Positions 43,797 through 51,930 of a stretch of DNA of 64,000 bases are shown here, in pieces. Within the stretch, counting starts at the first letter, position 1, and every line of letters begins with the position of its first letter. The position numbers were made by a program, and so were the translations under genes. The DNA is taken from contig DATLQU010000040.1 of the NCBI GenBank assembly GCA_035535015.1, positions 21,946-85,945 of the forward strand, in the 5' to 3' direction. The notes beneath the pieces are model-generated. The model saw only the letters and a list, made by a program, of their open reading frames with translations, had not been told where the DNA came from and did not search any database. This DNA is from Palsa-661 sp035535015. GTDB lineage: Bacteria; Actinomycetota; Acidimicrobiia; Acidimicrobiales; UBA8190.

Positions 43797-45028
43797 GACA
43801 CCGGGCGGCCGACACCCCGCCCGATCCGCACGCGCCACACCTTGGGGCCGCTCTCGAGGTAATCCCAGGTGAACTCGCCGGCGTGCTGGGCCTCGAACTG
43901 GTAGCGCAGGGGCTTCGGGTCGTGGTCGTTCACGAGGACGAATCCGGCCTCGGGGGCAAGCCCTTGGAAGGCGGTGAAGATCACGTCATGGCGCTGGCCG
44001 TGGGCGAGGACGCGGACATCGAGCCCCGGCTCTTCTCCGCGATCAGGCTTGCCTGTGCCGAACATTTCCTTGTCACCAGACGGTGCCTTGCCGATCCGCA
44101 CACGCCAGACGTTGGGCCCGGCTTCGAGAGTGTCCCAGGTGAACTCGCCGGGGTGTTCGGCCTCGAACTGGTAGCGCAGGGGCTTCGGGTCGTGGTCGTT
44201 CACGAGGACGAACCCGGCTCCCGGGCCAAGGGCGTGGTACTCGGCGAAGATCGATTCGTGGCGCTGCGCCGGGGTAAGGTCCCGGACATCGAGATGGGGA
44301 TCGCCGCCCCGGTCGTGGCCGTTGCCGATGGCGTGAAACGTCACCGGCTCGGCGCTGACCAATCGGGCGAGCCGGTGCAGAGCGGCAGTGACTCTCACGG
44401 CGAGCTCGGGTCTCGGCACGCGCAGAGCAGTCCACGCCGAGGCGGTGAGCTTGCACGCCCGGTCTCCCTGGCCGGCCTTCGCCAGCTCGGTCCCCGCCTC
44501 TAACAGCAGCGACAGGACCACGGCCTCGGGGTCGGGTGTCGATACGTCCTCACTGAACGACGTCGCTTCATGGGCTGCTTCGGTGAGGCGGTGCATCTGC
44601 ACGAGCAGCTGCGCCAGGTCCACCTCGTCGTCGGCGAGCAACGGAGGTAGCAATAGGTCGTTCTCCTTCGCCACATGCGCAGCGAAGAGAGCGGCGATCG
44701 CCTCGGCCTGGCGCGCCGCTTCCGGTCCAGTCGAGGCGGTGGCGAGCTGTTCGATCCACGAGGCCAGGCTCCGGTGCTCTGCGATCATTCCGGTCACGGT
44801 CGCCGCCAGGTCGGCGCGGGTTGCCGCCACCCGGTAGATCGTGTGCTCCTCAGCGAGCGCGTGGGGAAGCACCTCGTCGGCCAGATAGGCGACCAGCTCG
44901 GCCGTTGCGGCCTCGGGCGAGCTTCCAGCGGCGACGGCGTTGATAAGGGCCCCCACCCGCATGCCCACGTGCTCCTGAAGCGCCCGGTGGTGGGCCATCA
45001 TCAACTCGAAAGCCTCGGTCTCCGTCAC
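43793..45028 (-). CDS. Hemerythrin domain-DUF2249-DUF2249 protein
   Basis: 411 residues from GTG 45028, chosen for AAGGGAG six bases upstream; ATG 45088 adds 20. The N-terminal four-helix hemerythrin-type domain (about 1-165) has AHHRALQEHV, EEHTIYR, AEHRSLASWI and AAHVAKENDLLLP. Two DUF2249 domains follow (about 250-320 and 340-405). Their genes share a 54-nt identical stretch, so the duplication is recent or kept alike by conversion. Hemerythrins bind O2 or NO or aid Fe-S repair. It is followed by Rieske in an ATGA overlap. Confidence 0.87.
   Translation of the reverse strand: MTETEAFELMMAHHRALQEHVGMRVGALINAVAAGSSPEAATAELVAYLADEVLPHALAEEHTIYRVAATRADLAATVTGMIAEHRSLASWIEQLATASTGPEAARQAEAIAALFAAHVAKENDLLLPPLLADDEVDLAQLLVQMHRLTEAAHEATSFSEDVSTPDPEAVVLSLLLEAGTELAKAGQGDRACKLTASAWTALRVPRPELAVRVTAALHRLARLVSAEPVTFHAIGNGHDRGGDPHLDVRDLTPAQRHESIFAEYHALGPGAGFVLVNDHDPKPLRYQFEAEHPGEFTWDTLEAGPNVWRVRIGKAPSGDKEMFGTGKPDRGEEPGLDVRVLAHGQRHDVIFTAFQGLAPEAGFVLVNDHDPKPLRYQFEAQHAGEFTWDYLESGPKVWRVRIGRGVGRPVS
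43889..44212 (-). repeat. Direct repeat from a duplicated DUF2249 coding segment
   Basis: 43889-43942 and 44159-44212 are identical over 54 bases at an offset of 270; a further 19-base identity lies at 43863 and 44133. The copies encode the VLVNDHDPKPLRYQFEA core of the two DUF2249 domains. Confidence 0.85.
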
Positions 45029-45093
45029 CGGATCTCCCTTCTCGTGCTGCCCGGGCCAACCCGGCTCCCAGGGCATCTTCCATGGCACTCTAT

Positions 45094-45111
45094 TTCCAGT
45101 CTATACTAGAG
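45094..45111. promoter_or_regulatory. Operator-like inverted repeat, site C
   Basis: TTCCAG-TCTATA-CTAGAG lies between the divergent hemerythrin and COG2345-regulator genes. A rightward -10-like TATACT (45102-45107) is embedded in it. The placement fits a repressor controlling both directions, including its own gene. Confidence 0.65.
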
Positions 45112-45147
45112 AAATGTGGCCGGACCACGAAGACCGAAGGCGAGCGG

Positions 45148-45891
45148 GTGAGCTGGCCGTTGCCTGACGGGGTGGAGCGAGAGGCCCGCGCCCTCGGCGA
45201 TCCAACGCGCCATCGAATATTCCGTCATATCGCGGACGCCCGACGACAGGTGGGCGTCGCCGAGCTGACAGCGCTCGTCGGTCTCAACCACAACGCGGTG
45301 CGCCAACACTTGGCCGTGCTCAAAGCGGCGGGGCTCATCGTCGAGGGGACCGAGGAGCGCAACCGTCCGGGCCGGCCTCGCTTGCTCTACCGGCTCAACC
45401 CCGGCATCCGTGGCACCTGGGGCACCGACGGACCGTACGAACTGCTCGCCGCATTGTTGAGCGAGGTAGTCCGCACCCAGGCTGCTCCCCGCGAGGTGGG
45501 CCGCGCGGCGGGCCACCGTCTCGCCCGTCAGGACCCGCGACATCACGACAGTCCACTCGGAGCACTCGAAGAGGACATGGCCACCGCCGGATTCGACCCC
45601 GTGGTCATTCCCCGCCCGGGCGGCGGTGACTTCGTGCTCGGGCTCTGTCCGTTCGTCGAGGTCGCGGCGAAGGACCCAGCCATCGTCTGCCAGCTGCACC
45701 TCGGCCTGGTGGAGGGTATGGCCACGACCCTCGACGATGGCGCGGTCGTGGACCTGGTGGCCAAGAACGCGCGGCAGGCCGGGTGCCGGGTGCGGGTCCG
45801 GCACGCCGGGGTCGAAAACACCTCGCCGGAGGGTGGTACGCCGGAGATCGGGGGCCTGTCTGTGCTGGAAGGGCAAGACGAATGTTCGTAA
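45148..45891 (+). CDS. COG2345-type winged-helix regulator (SufR-like, Cys-rich C-terminus)
   Basis: 247 residues from GTG 45148 (AAGGCGAG upstream). N-terminal winged helix: REARALGDPTRHRIFRHI, then recognition helix NHNAVRQHLAVLKAAGL. The C-terminal part has C in LGLCPFVEVA, C 14 residues later in IVCQLHLG, and AGCRVRV, the cysteine pattern of SufR-like [Fe-S]-sensing regulators. Closest relative in the window is the regulator at 53.8 kb. It is divergent from hemerythrin/Rieske across site C, so autoregulation is likely. Confidence 0.85.
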   Translation: MSWPLPDGVEREARALGDPTRHRIFRHIADARRQVGVAELTALVGLNHNAVRQHLAVLKAAGLIVEGTEERNRPGRPRLLYRLNPGIRGTWGTDGPYELLAALLSEVVRTQAAPREVGRAAGHRLARQDPRHHDSPLGALEEDMATAGFDPVVIPRPGGGDFVLGLCPFVEVAAKDPAIVCQLHLGLVEGMATTLDDGAVVDLVAKNARQAGCRVRVRHAGVENTSPEGGTPEIGGLSVLEGQDECS

Positions 45892-46355
45892 CAAGCACAT
45901 CGTTGGTCGCGGTCGAGCTGATCGCCGCGTGCATCTGGGTGGGCAGCCTCGTCTGCCTGGCGCTCGTCGCCACGGTGGCCCGACAGGTCCTCGACGGTCC
46001 ATTGCAGGTGGCCTTTTTCCGTGCCCTCGGCCGGCGCTACGGCATCGTCGGCCCGGCGTCGCTGCTCGTGGCGATGGGGGCCGGCCTGGCCCTCGCCTGG
46101 CCTCCTTCGTCGTGGTCGGGCACCATCGACGCCGCCGTCGCCCTCGTCGGCGTGCTGGTGCTCCTCACCGCGGCCGGCATGGCCCAGGCCCGGACGATGA
46201 CGATCCTTCGCCGCCAGGCGATGAGCGCCCCCGGCGACCACGACGCCGTCAGCGCCGTACGCCGGGGCCGACCGGTGGCCAGCGCGCTGCGCAGCCTGAT
46301 GGCCCTCGTCACCTTGGCTGTGGTCGTGCTCGCCGCCCAGGTCATCTCCCACTGA
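45882..46355 (+). CDS. Small integral membrane protein (four TM, CopD/DUF2269-like)
   Basis: 157 residues from ATG 45882, overlapping the regulator by 10 bases, GGAAGGG upstream. Four hydrophobic segments with VELIAACIWVGSLVCLALVA first, a pattern seen in CopD- and DUF2269-type proteins (xxxHxxA-like features are not evident). Function unknown; co-translated with the regulator. Confidence 0.7.
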   Translation: MFVTSTSLVAVELIAACIWVGSLVCLALVATVARQVLDGPLQVAFFRALGRRYGIVGPASLLVAMGAGLALAWPPSSWSGTIDAAVALVGVLVLLTAAGMAQARTMTILRRQAMSAPGDHDAVSAVRRGRPVASALRSLMALVTLAVVVLAAQVISH

Positions 46356-46391
46356 GGCGACCAAAAAGTGCGGCTCGAGACTGCGCCGCGC

Positions 46392-46853
46392 TCAAGACCG
46401 GGTCGCACCGCCCCGTACGTAGCTGCCAACCGGGGAGCGCAGGCCCACCGCGAAGCGGTTCCAGCCGTTGATGGCGACGATGGCGAGGGTGAGCGCCACG
46501 ATCTCGTCGGGGCTGAACTCGCTCGCCACCTGCTCGTAAAGGTCGTCGGGTGCGCCCGAGTTCGGCAACATCGTGAGCGCCTCGCACCAGGCCAGAGCGG
46601 CGCGTTCGCGTGGTGAGTAGACAGGTGCTTCCTTCCAGGCGACCACGAGATGCAGCCGTTGCCCGTCCACGCCAATCGCCTCGGCGTCCTTCGTGTGCAT
46701 GTCCACGCAGTAGCCGCACCCGTTAAGCTGGGACGCCCTGAGCTTCACTAATTCGAGCAGCTGGGCATCGAGCGGGCTTGCCCGCACTGCCTCCTCGAGT
46801 CCCGCCATGGCCTTCACGGCAGCGGGATAGACCTTGCGGTAGTCGATGCGCAC
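46392..46853 (-). CDS. AhpD/CMD-family protein (alkylhydroperoxidase-like)
   Basis: 153 residues from GTG 46853, AAGGAGG seven bases upstream. Redox motif CGYCVDMHTKDA (Cys-X2-Cys-X3-His) in the YbbA/AhpD core; later LALVAINGWNRFAVGLR. A peroxidase or recycling partner role is expected from the family. It is convergent to the small membrane protein gene. Confidence 0.87.
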   Translation of the reverse strand: MRIDYRKVYPAAVKAMAGLEEAVRASPLDAQLLELVKLRASQLNGCGYCVDMHTKDAEAIGVDGQRLHLVVAWKEAPVYSPRERAALAWCEALTMLPNSGAPDDLYEQVASEFSPDEIVALTLAIVAINGWNRFAVGLRSPVGSYVRGGATRS

Positions 46854-46938
46854 CTTCCTGCCTCCTTGCTTCGTACCAGCCTGAGTGGGCATTTCCACTC
46901 TTGCTGCCGTCACCACGGCCCAGCCCTGAACTCCGGTC

Positions 46939-47388
46939 TCAGGCGGCACGCTCAGAGACGTGCGCCACGACGAAGAGCGCGTTGCCCGCTTTGTGGGGCT
47001 CGAGCCATACGGCGATGGGGACCAGAGATCCGTCAGGGCGCTGCGCGTGTGGGTCGAGTCCGGGGTCCATCCATCTTGGGCTCGGCTCGGCGAAGTAACC
47101 CCTTCGGTAGGCTTGGTGGCCCCACTGCATGCCCTCGGGCACGAGCAACTCGTGGTACTCGCCGACTATGTCGTCGCCTGACACGCCAAAGATCTTCTCC
47201 GCCGCGACGTTCATCAACACGACCGTTCCCTCGACGTCGACGACGACGATCGCCTCGTCAGCTTCGTCGAGCACCACCAGCTCTTGGGGCAGACCAGACT
47301 GCATCGTCATCGGATACCCCCAGAGATCTCGGGTCCAAGCCACTTGCTTTTCGAACTCTCCACAGAACCCACCTCCTGGCCGCTTCAT
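46939..47388 (-). CDS. Single PAS-domain protein
   Basis: 149 residues from ATG 47388 (GGAGGT nine bases upstream); ATG 47310 is the other choice. One PAS fold is visible: DEAIVVVDVEGTVVLMNVAAEKIFG, DIVGEYHELLVPE and DGSLVPIAVWLEPHKAG. No kinase or other output domain. It may sense a ligand, light or redox state for another protein. The promoter region holds a TTCTAG half-site only. Confidence 0.8.
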   Translation of the reverse strand: MKRPGGGFCGEFEKQVAWTRDLWGYPMTMQSGLPQELVVLDEADEAIVVVDVEGTVVLMNVAAEKIFGVSGDDIVGEYHELLVPEGMQWGHQAYRRGYFAEPSPRWMDPGLDPHAQRPDGSLVPIAVWLEPHKAGNALFVVAHVSERAA

Positions 47389-47489
47389 GAGGCACTGACC
47401 TCCGGAGGCGAACCGGCCAGGATTATTCTAGGTCGGTACGGATAAACCAGGGTCCACGGAGGAGAACCGAGCCCTGAGAAAGCGAGACC

Positions 47490-48149
47490 GTGATGAAGAC
47501 CTCGGACCCCGTGCGTGGACAACCGACAGACCTGCTGTGGCGTCACGAGGCTCACGACCCCCGATCCACAGGACCCACGCAGCTGCTCAGCGTCGGGCAT
47601 GGGACGATGAGCCGCGAGGCGCTTGCCGAGCTGCTCACTGGAGCAGGCGTGGAGCTTGTCGTCGACGTGCGAAGCGTTCCAGGGAGCCGCCGGCACCCCC
47701 AGTTCGGCCGGAGCGAGCTCGAGGAGTGGCTACCCGCGGCAGGCCTCTGCTACCGCTGGGAGCCGAGCCTCGGCGGCTTCCGCCGGCCCGAAGCGAATTC
47801 CCGGAACGTGGTGCTTCGTCATCCTTCCTTCCGGGGCTATGCGGACTACATGGCCAGCGATCGCTTCGGCCATGCCCTAGCGAGCGTCCTCCAGGAGGCC
47901 TCAGCGCAGGTGCTTACGCTCATGTGCGCCGAGACGCTGTGGTGGCGCTGTCATCGGCGCCTCATCGCCGATGCCGCCACGCTGTGCTTCCATGCCGAGG
48001 TCCGCCACCTCGGTCACGACGGTCGACTCTCGCCGCACCGACTCACCGCGGGCGTACGGGTCGACAGCGGTGGCGGCCTCGTCTACGACGCGGGCCAGCC
48101 GCCACTCGACGCAGGCGGGCCGGGGACGCTCGCCCAGCCCAGCCGGTGA
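47490..48149 (+). CDS. DUF488-family protein (second type)
   Basis: 219 residues from GTG 47490 (ATG 47493 is equally possible). Motifs LLSVGHGTMS, VVDVRSVPGSRRHPQFG and LMCAETLWWRCHRRLIAD are the usual DUF488 blocks, including the Cys/His region. Longer than the 37.6-kb copy by N- and C-terminal additions. Function of the family is unknown. Confidence 0.85.
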   Translation: MMKTSDPVRGQPTDLLWRHEAHDPRSTGPTQLLSVGHGTMSREALAELLTGAGVELVVDVRSVPGSRRHPQFGRSELEEWLPAAGLCYRWEPSLGGFRRPEANSRNVVLRHPSFRGYADYMASDRFGHALASVLQEASAQVLTLMCAETLWWRCHRRLIADAATLCFHAEVRHLGHDGRLSPHRLTAGVRVDSGGGLVYDAGQPPLDAGGPGTLAQPSR

Positions 48150-48432
48150 CGCTGAGCGTCGCTCTTGGCGGCCCCGACCACGGGTATTTGCGCTTGACGG
48201 TAGAAGGCGCGCGCTGCGAGTTGGCAGGTCGAACTCGACATCGTAGGGGAGACGCTGGGTAGGCGACCCAGACGGCGATACCGGAGACAAGACCACGACG
48301 CGGCCCGAGTGGGAGGGTGATGGCGCGGAGCCGGCCGGACGCAAGCACAAGCGAAAGGCGGACCGGGCTCCTTACCGATTCCGGCTTGGTGCGAGGAGCC
48401 CGTTATCTCCAGCCCGGTGAGTCTGCGAGGGG
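48150..48432. other. Stretch without a recognisable gene
   Basis: Between the DUF488 gene and the narG fragment I see no supported coding region. The last bases (SPVSLRG-like reading before 48433) may be eroded narG sequence. Confidence 0.5.
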
Positions 48433-48708
48433 CTGCTCGAGGCGTTCCGGGAGGCCAGAGCACGCCTCGACGACCCGGTGGCCGCCTGGGCCGAGATCAC
48501 CGCCGACCCCGAGCGCTCGGCCCGCTACAAGTCCGCCCGGGGACGGGGAGGGTTCGTGCGAGCCCCCTGGTCCGAAGTGTTGGAATTAGTGGCCGCCGCC
48601 CACGTCCACACCGTCGCCGCTTACGGTCCGGACCGCAGAGCCGGGTTCACGGTCATCCCGGCCATGTCGATGGCTTCCTACGCGGCGGGGGCCCGCTTTT
48701 ACTCGCTG
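48433..48708 (+). pseudogene. Internal fragment of respiratory nitrate reductase alpha subunit (narG)
   Basis: About 92 codons (LLEAFREARARLDDP, then AWAEITADPERSARYK, GRGGFVRAPWSEVLELVAAA, YGPDRRAGFTVIPAMSM and YAAGARFYSL) match the region after the N-terminal Fe-S segment of NarG. No start, no upstream Fe-S motif and no catalytic core follow. The frame then runs into sequence of a different gene. It is therefore a remnant left by deletion. Confidence 0.7.
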
Positions 48709-49048
48709 CGCTCGTCGCCGACCTCCGGCCTTTTCTCGTGGGGTTGTCGGTCGTCCTGTGGCCTTCGGTACCTGGTGGATCCCGCTGCTGATCCTGTTCG
48801 GGATCTGGCGCTACGTGGTGCGGGACTACTCGCGGTCCTACGAGCCGCGGCTGTGGAGCGTGGTCTTCCCCCTCGGTATGTACACCGTGGCGTTCGACAC
48901 CCTGGGGCGGGCCGCCGGGCTGGGGTTCATGGTTTCGATGGCCCGGGTGTGGGTCTGGGTGGGGGTCGCTGCCTGGGTGGTCGTGTTCGGCCTCATGCTG
49001 ACTGCGTTGCCCCGATCCCTGGTGCACCGCCATCATCCGACTAGCTGA
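48696..49048 (+). pseudogene. C-terminal remnant of a TDT/TehA (SLAC1-fold) transporter
   Basis: A frame reading LLLAALVADLRPFLVGLSVV continues, after one missing G at TGG 48759-48761, as AFGTWWIPLLILFGIWR, VVFPLGMYTVAFDTLGR and MARVWVWVGVAAWVVV. These are the last helices of tellurite-resistance/C4-dicarboxylate (TDT) proteins. The 5' two thirds are missing and it joins directly to the narG fragment. Confidence 0.7.
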
Positions 49049-49140
49049 GCACGACGGGGGCCGAGATCAGGGCAACAGGGGCGCTGTTTCCCCGATCACC
49101 CCAGGCCGACGAGCGTTGGCTTGTGTCCCGGCGATCCCCG

Positions 49141-49827
49141 TCACGCCACGAGCGCTACGCAGCATCGCCCCGGCACCGGATCGAGGAGAGCCACGGAGGG
49201 GGGGAGTCCCACAGCTTCAACGATGCCCCTCATCAGATCGTGGTTCATCCCACAGACCAGCGTCCGGTGCTCTTCGGCCAGCGCGTGGAAGGGACAGTTG
49301 GTCAAGCTGACCGTGCCGTCTTCCAGACGGGGCTCGTAGCCGTGCTCGGCCAGGAGCTCGGCCAGCCCCTCGATCAGCTGACGCCGAGAGCCTCCTGCCG
49401 GCACGTGCCCCCCCTCGCCAATCGTGCGCCCGTAGTCCCAGGCGACGGTTCGAAGGGCATCGGCGACGGAGACCGAACCGTCGGCGGCACGCTCGACGGC
49501 CCGTGCGAGCAGCCGGGCGACGAGATCGTAGTGCCGCTCAGGCACGCTGACGGCGATCTCGTCGGCGGCCCGCCGGTACCACTTGGCCGGTCTGCCCGCC
49601 CCGGGTCCACCCCGCCCCGCCGGGCGTCGGTACTCGACCTCGAGTAGGCCGACCTCCGCCAGTTTGTCGAGGTGGAACGCCGCGACCGATCGGGCCACCC
49701 CCAGCGCAGTAGCGGCCCCATCTCGGCTGACGGGGCTGTCCTGGGTGGCCACGTGGTCGTAGACCCGGCGGCGCAAAGGCTCGTGCAGGGCAGCAAGAGC
49801 GGCAACGTGACGATCGTCTGGGTTCAC
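49141..49827 (-). CDS. COG2345-type winged-helix regulator (third, divergent copy)
   Basis: 228 residues from GTG 49827. Winged helix: HEPLRRRVYDHVA, GVARSVAAFHLDKLAEVGLL. C-terminal cysteines in TNCPFHALAEEHRTLVCGMNHD and PGRCCVAL follow the same CPF-X-C pattern as the other two regulators. A -10-like TAGAAT (49839-49834) ends six bases before the GTG, so the mRNA may be leaderless. It is divergent from DoxX/FolE, which are candidate targets. Confidence 0.83.
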   Translation of the reverse strand: MNPDDRHVAALAALHEPLRRRVYDHVATQDSPVSRDGAATALGVARSVAAFHLDKLAEVGLLEVEYRRPAGRGGPGAGRPAKWYRRAADEIAVSVPERHYDLVARLLARAVERAADGSVSVADALRTVAWDYGRTIGEGGHVPAGGSRRQLIEGLAELLAEHGYEPRLEDGTVSLTNCPFHALAEEHRTLVCGMNHDLMRGIVEAVGLPPSVALLDPVPGRCCVALVA

Positions 49828-49852
49828 GGCTCTATTCTAAAACAGATTTATG

Positions 49853-49881
49853 TTGACTGAATCATCGGGCGCTTCTAACAT
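49853..49881 (+). promoter_or_regulatory. Sigma-70-type promoter for DoxX-folE
   Basis: TTGACT (49853-49858), 17-base spacer, TAACAT (49876-49881). TTCTAA at 49873-49878 overlaps the -10 and is mirrored by TTAGAA at 49897-49902, with a third TTCTAA at 49835-49840. These could bind the divergent regulator. Confidence 0.65.
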
Positions 49882-49912
49882 AGAGGAAAGTAAGCGTTAG
49901 AAAGGCCATGCC

Positions 49913-50431
49913 ATGACAACAGTGACTGCATCGGAGCGACCGGCGGGCTCGCCCCATACCCTCCGACTCCTGCCGTGCATTCCACCCGACACGCTCTCCG
50001 ACCCGAAGTACCAGGCCTATTTGATCCTGCGCGCCGCCTTTGTGGTCGCGCCGATCCTCTTCGGGGTGGACAAGTTCTTCAACTGGATGACGTTCTGGCC
50101 CAATTACCTCTGGGTGGGCTTCCCCCATTTGTTGAGTGTGAGCCCGCAGCACTTCATGTACGGCGTCGGCGTTATCGAGATCGTGGCCGGGCTCGGTGTC
50201 CTGGTCTTGCCGCGTCTCGCCTCCTACATGGTGGCGGGCTGGCTGGGCGGGATCATCACCAACACCATCATCTTGAGCATCGCCACCGGCGGTCACACCC
50301 GCGTCTTCTGGGACATCGCCCTGCGGGACTTCGGCTTGCTGCTCGCCGCCTTGGCCCTCGCTCGTCTGGCCGTCGCCTTCGCGCCGAAGCGGTTGTTTCA
50401 CCCTCGAAACGCAGCTGACACGCGGCCATGA
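49913..50431 (+). CDS. DoxX-like membrane protein
   Basis: 172 residues. Four hydrophobic segments in the DoxX arrangement: VAPILFGVDKFFNW, FMYGVGVIEIVAGLGVLVL, GWLGGIITNTIIL and RDFGLLLAALALARLA. DoxX-like proteins take part in quinone-linked redox or oxidative-stress complexes. ATGA overlap with folE. Confidence 0.82.
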   Translation: MTTVTASERPAGSPHTLRLLPCIPPDTLSDPKYQAYLILRAAFVVAPILFGVDKFFNWMTFWPNYLWVGFPHLLSVSPQHFMYGVGVIEIVAGLGVLVLPRLASYMVAGWLGGIITNTIILSIATGGHTRVFWDIALRDFGLLLAALALARLAVAFAPKRLFHPRNAADTRP

Positions 50432-51099
50432 GCCTGGTGGATGAAAACGACATCGTGGATGTCGTGAGCGCGGAGCGGATCGCTGCCGGACGTCGTCAGT
50501 GGTCCGATCACGATGGCCGGTCGTCCACCGGGCGATCCGCTTCGACTGTGGACCTCGTTCGGGCAACCCGAGCGGTGGCTGAGCTGCTCGACTCCCTGGG
50601 TGTGGATCGGTGCAGCGAAAGCCTCGTCGATACGCCCTCGCGAGTCGCCCGAGCGTACGCCGAGCTGCTCACGCCCGAACCCTTCGACGCCACCACGTTC
50701 CCCAACGACGACGGCTACGACGAGCTGGTGGTGGCCCGGAGCATCCCCTTCTCGTCGTTGTGCGAACACCACCTCCTGCCTTTCTCGGGGGTGGCCCATG
50801 TCGGCTACCTTCCCGGGGCGCGCCTGCTCGGGCTGTCCAAGCTGGCCCGTGTCGTGCGGCACTACTCCCGGCGCCTGCAGGTCCAAGAGCGGCTCACCAC
50901 CCAGGTGGCGAATTGGGTCGTGACCGAACTCCATCCGAAGGGCGTCGGCGTAGTGCTCGAGGCCGAGCACGCCTGCATGTCGCTGCGAGGCGTGCGCGCC
51001 AACGGCGCTCGGACCGTGACCTCGGCGCTCGCCGGGCTCGTTCGCGACGACGAACGGACCCGGGCTGAGTTTTTCGCCCTCGTCGGGCACCAGCGGTGA
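50428..51099 (+). CDS. folE: GTP cyclohydrolase I
   Basis: 223 residues. Zinc ligands in SSLCEHHLLPF and EAEHACMSLRG, and the GTP-site LLGLSKLARVVRHYSRRLQ, are intact. It converts GTP to dihydroneopterin triphosphate, first step of folate or pterin cofactors. The first about 45 residues are variable. Coupling to DoxX in a redox region, away from other folate genes, is unusual. Confidence 0.92.
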   Translation: MSLVDENDIVDVVSAERIAAGRRQWSDHDGRSSTGRSASTVDLVRATRAVAELLDSLGVDRCSESLVDTPSRVARAYAELLTPEPFDATTFPNDDGYDELVVARSIPFSSLCEHHLLPFSGVAHVGYLPGARLLGLSKLARVVRHYSRRLQVQERLTTQVANWVVTELHPKGVGVVLEAEHACMSLRGVRANGARTVTSALAGLVRDDERTRAEFFALVGHQR

Positions 51100-51267
51100 C
51101 CTCGCATCCCTGGGCGGGCTCGTCCAGCCGTCCTCGGGCCGACAGGAATGGAGTGCCGGGATACAGACCCCCGATGTCGAAACAGGAGGGCGGTGATGGT
51201 GTGTCTGCCTTTGCTAGAGCGCCCACCGGCGAGGGTATGTGGTTTCCCGGCCTGGTGGAGCGTACTC

Positions 51268-51283
51268 TGTCCAGGACTAGACA
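51268..51283. promoter_or_regulatory. Palindrome upstream of the DUF2231 gene
   Basis: TGTCCAG-GA-CTAGACA, a 16-bp inverted repeat with one mismatch, 36 bases before GTG 51320. The half-site CTAG recalls the TTCYAG sites, but the spacing (2 rather than 6) differs, so a separate regulator is more likely. Confidence 0.5.
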
Positions 51284-51319
51284 AACCCAGATGATATGAC
51301 CCCTGACAAGGAGGTGGTT

Positions 51320-51925
51320 GTGCGACATTTCTCGTTCCGTCCCACCCTCACGTTTCGAGGCCGGACGTTCAAGGGCCTGCGAGGTTTCTCGGGTAAGCCG
51401 CTGCACCCACCACTCACCGACGTCCCCATCGGGGCGTACGTGATCGCCGCCGCCTTCGACGTCATCTCCTTCATCGGCGACCACACCGCCTGGCAGCGAG
51501 AGTTCTACCAAGCCGCCACGTTCACCCTGATCGCCGGAGCCTTGGTCTCGCTCAGTGCGGTCGTGACCGGCCTGTGGGACCGCTGGCGTTCGAGCGAGGC
51601 GGGGACCCAGGCTCGACGCACGATCAACGCGCACGCGCTGTTGATGGTGGTGATGACGGTGCTCGTCCTCGTCGACCTGGGCCTGCGCTGGTTCCGCTAC
51701 CACGGATTGGCCGGGCCGACCTCGGCACTGCTCGGGCTCACCCTGGCCGCCGCCATGATCTGTGCGCTGGGTGCCACCTACGGGGGCACCCTCGTGTTCG
51801 GCTACGGATTCAACGTCGAGACCGCCGGCGACCATCCCGTCTGGCACCGTTCGGAACTTGACGTGTTCCCCGGGCAGCCGCACCCGGTGCTGGCCGGGGG
51901 CGACACCGGCGACCCTGTCGCCTGA
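51320..51925 (+). CDS. DUF2231 membrane protein
   Basis: 201 residues from GTG 51320, AAGGAGG five bases upstream (ATG 51296 adds eight). The DUF2231 signature GKPLHPPLTDVPIGAYV is at the start, followed by four hydrophobic segments. Often found near haem or Fe-S redox proteins. Function unknown. Confidence 0.83.
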   Translation: MRHFSFRPTLTFRGRTFKGLRGFSGKPLHPPLTDVPIGAYVIAAAFDVISFIGDHTAWQREFYQAATFTLIAGALVSLSAVVTGLWDRWRSSEAGTQARRTINAHALLMVVMTVLVLVDLGLRWFRYHGLAGPTSALLGLTLAAAMICALGATYGGTLVFGYGFNVETAGDHPVWHRSELDVFPGQPHPVLAGGDTGDPVA

Positions 51926-51930
51926 CCAGC

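Noticed and set aside
45082..45147. Start of the regulator at ATG 45082
   Set aside because: It would begin upstream of site C and its -10, so translation would start before the likely transcript start. GTG 45148 fits better.
47422..47445. TTCTAG before the PAS gene as a sixth operator site
   Set aside because: Only one arm fits; the second arm at the right spacing (ACGGAT) does not.
48478..49044. Single intact gene of about 190 codons
   Set aside because: The first half is NarG-like, but the rest is an out-of-frame reading of the transporter tail, so it is a chance fusion.
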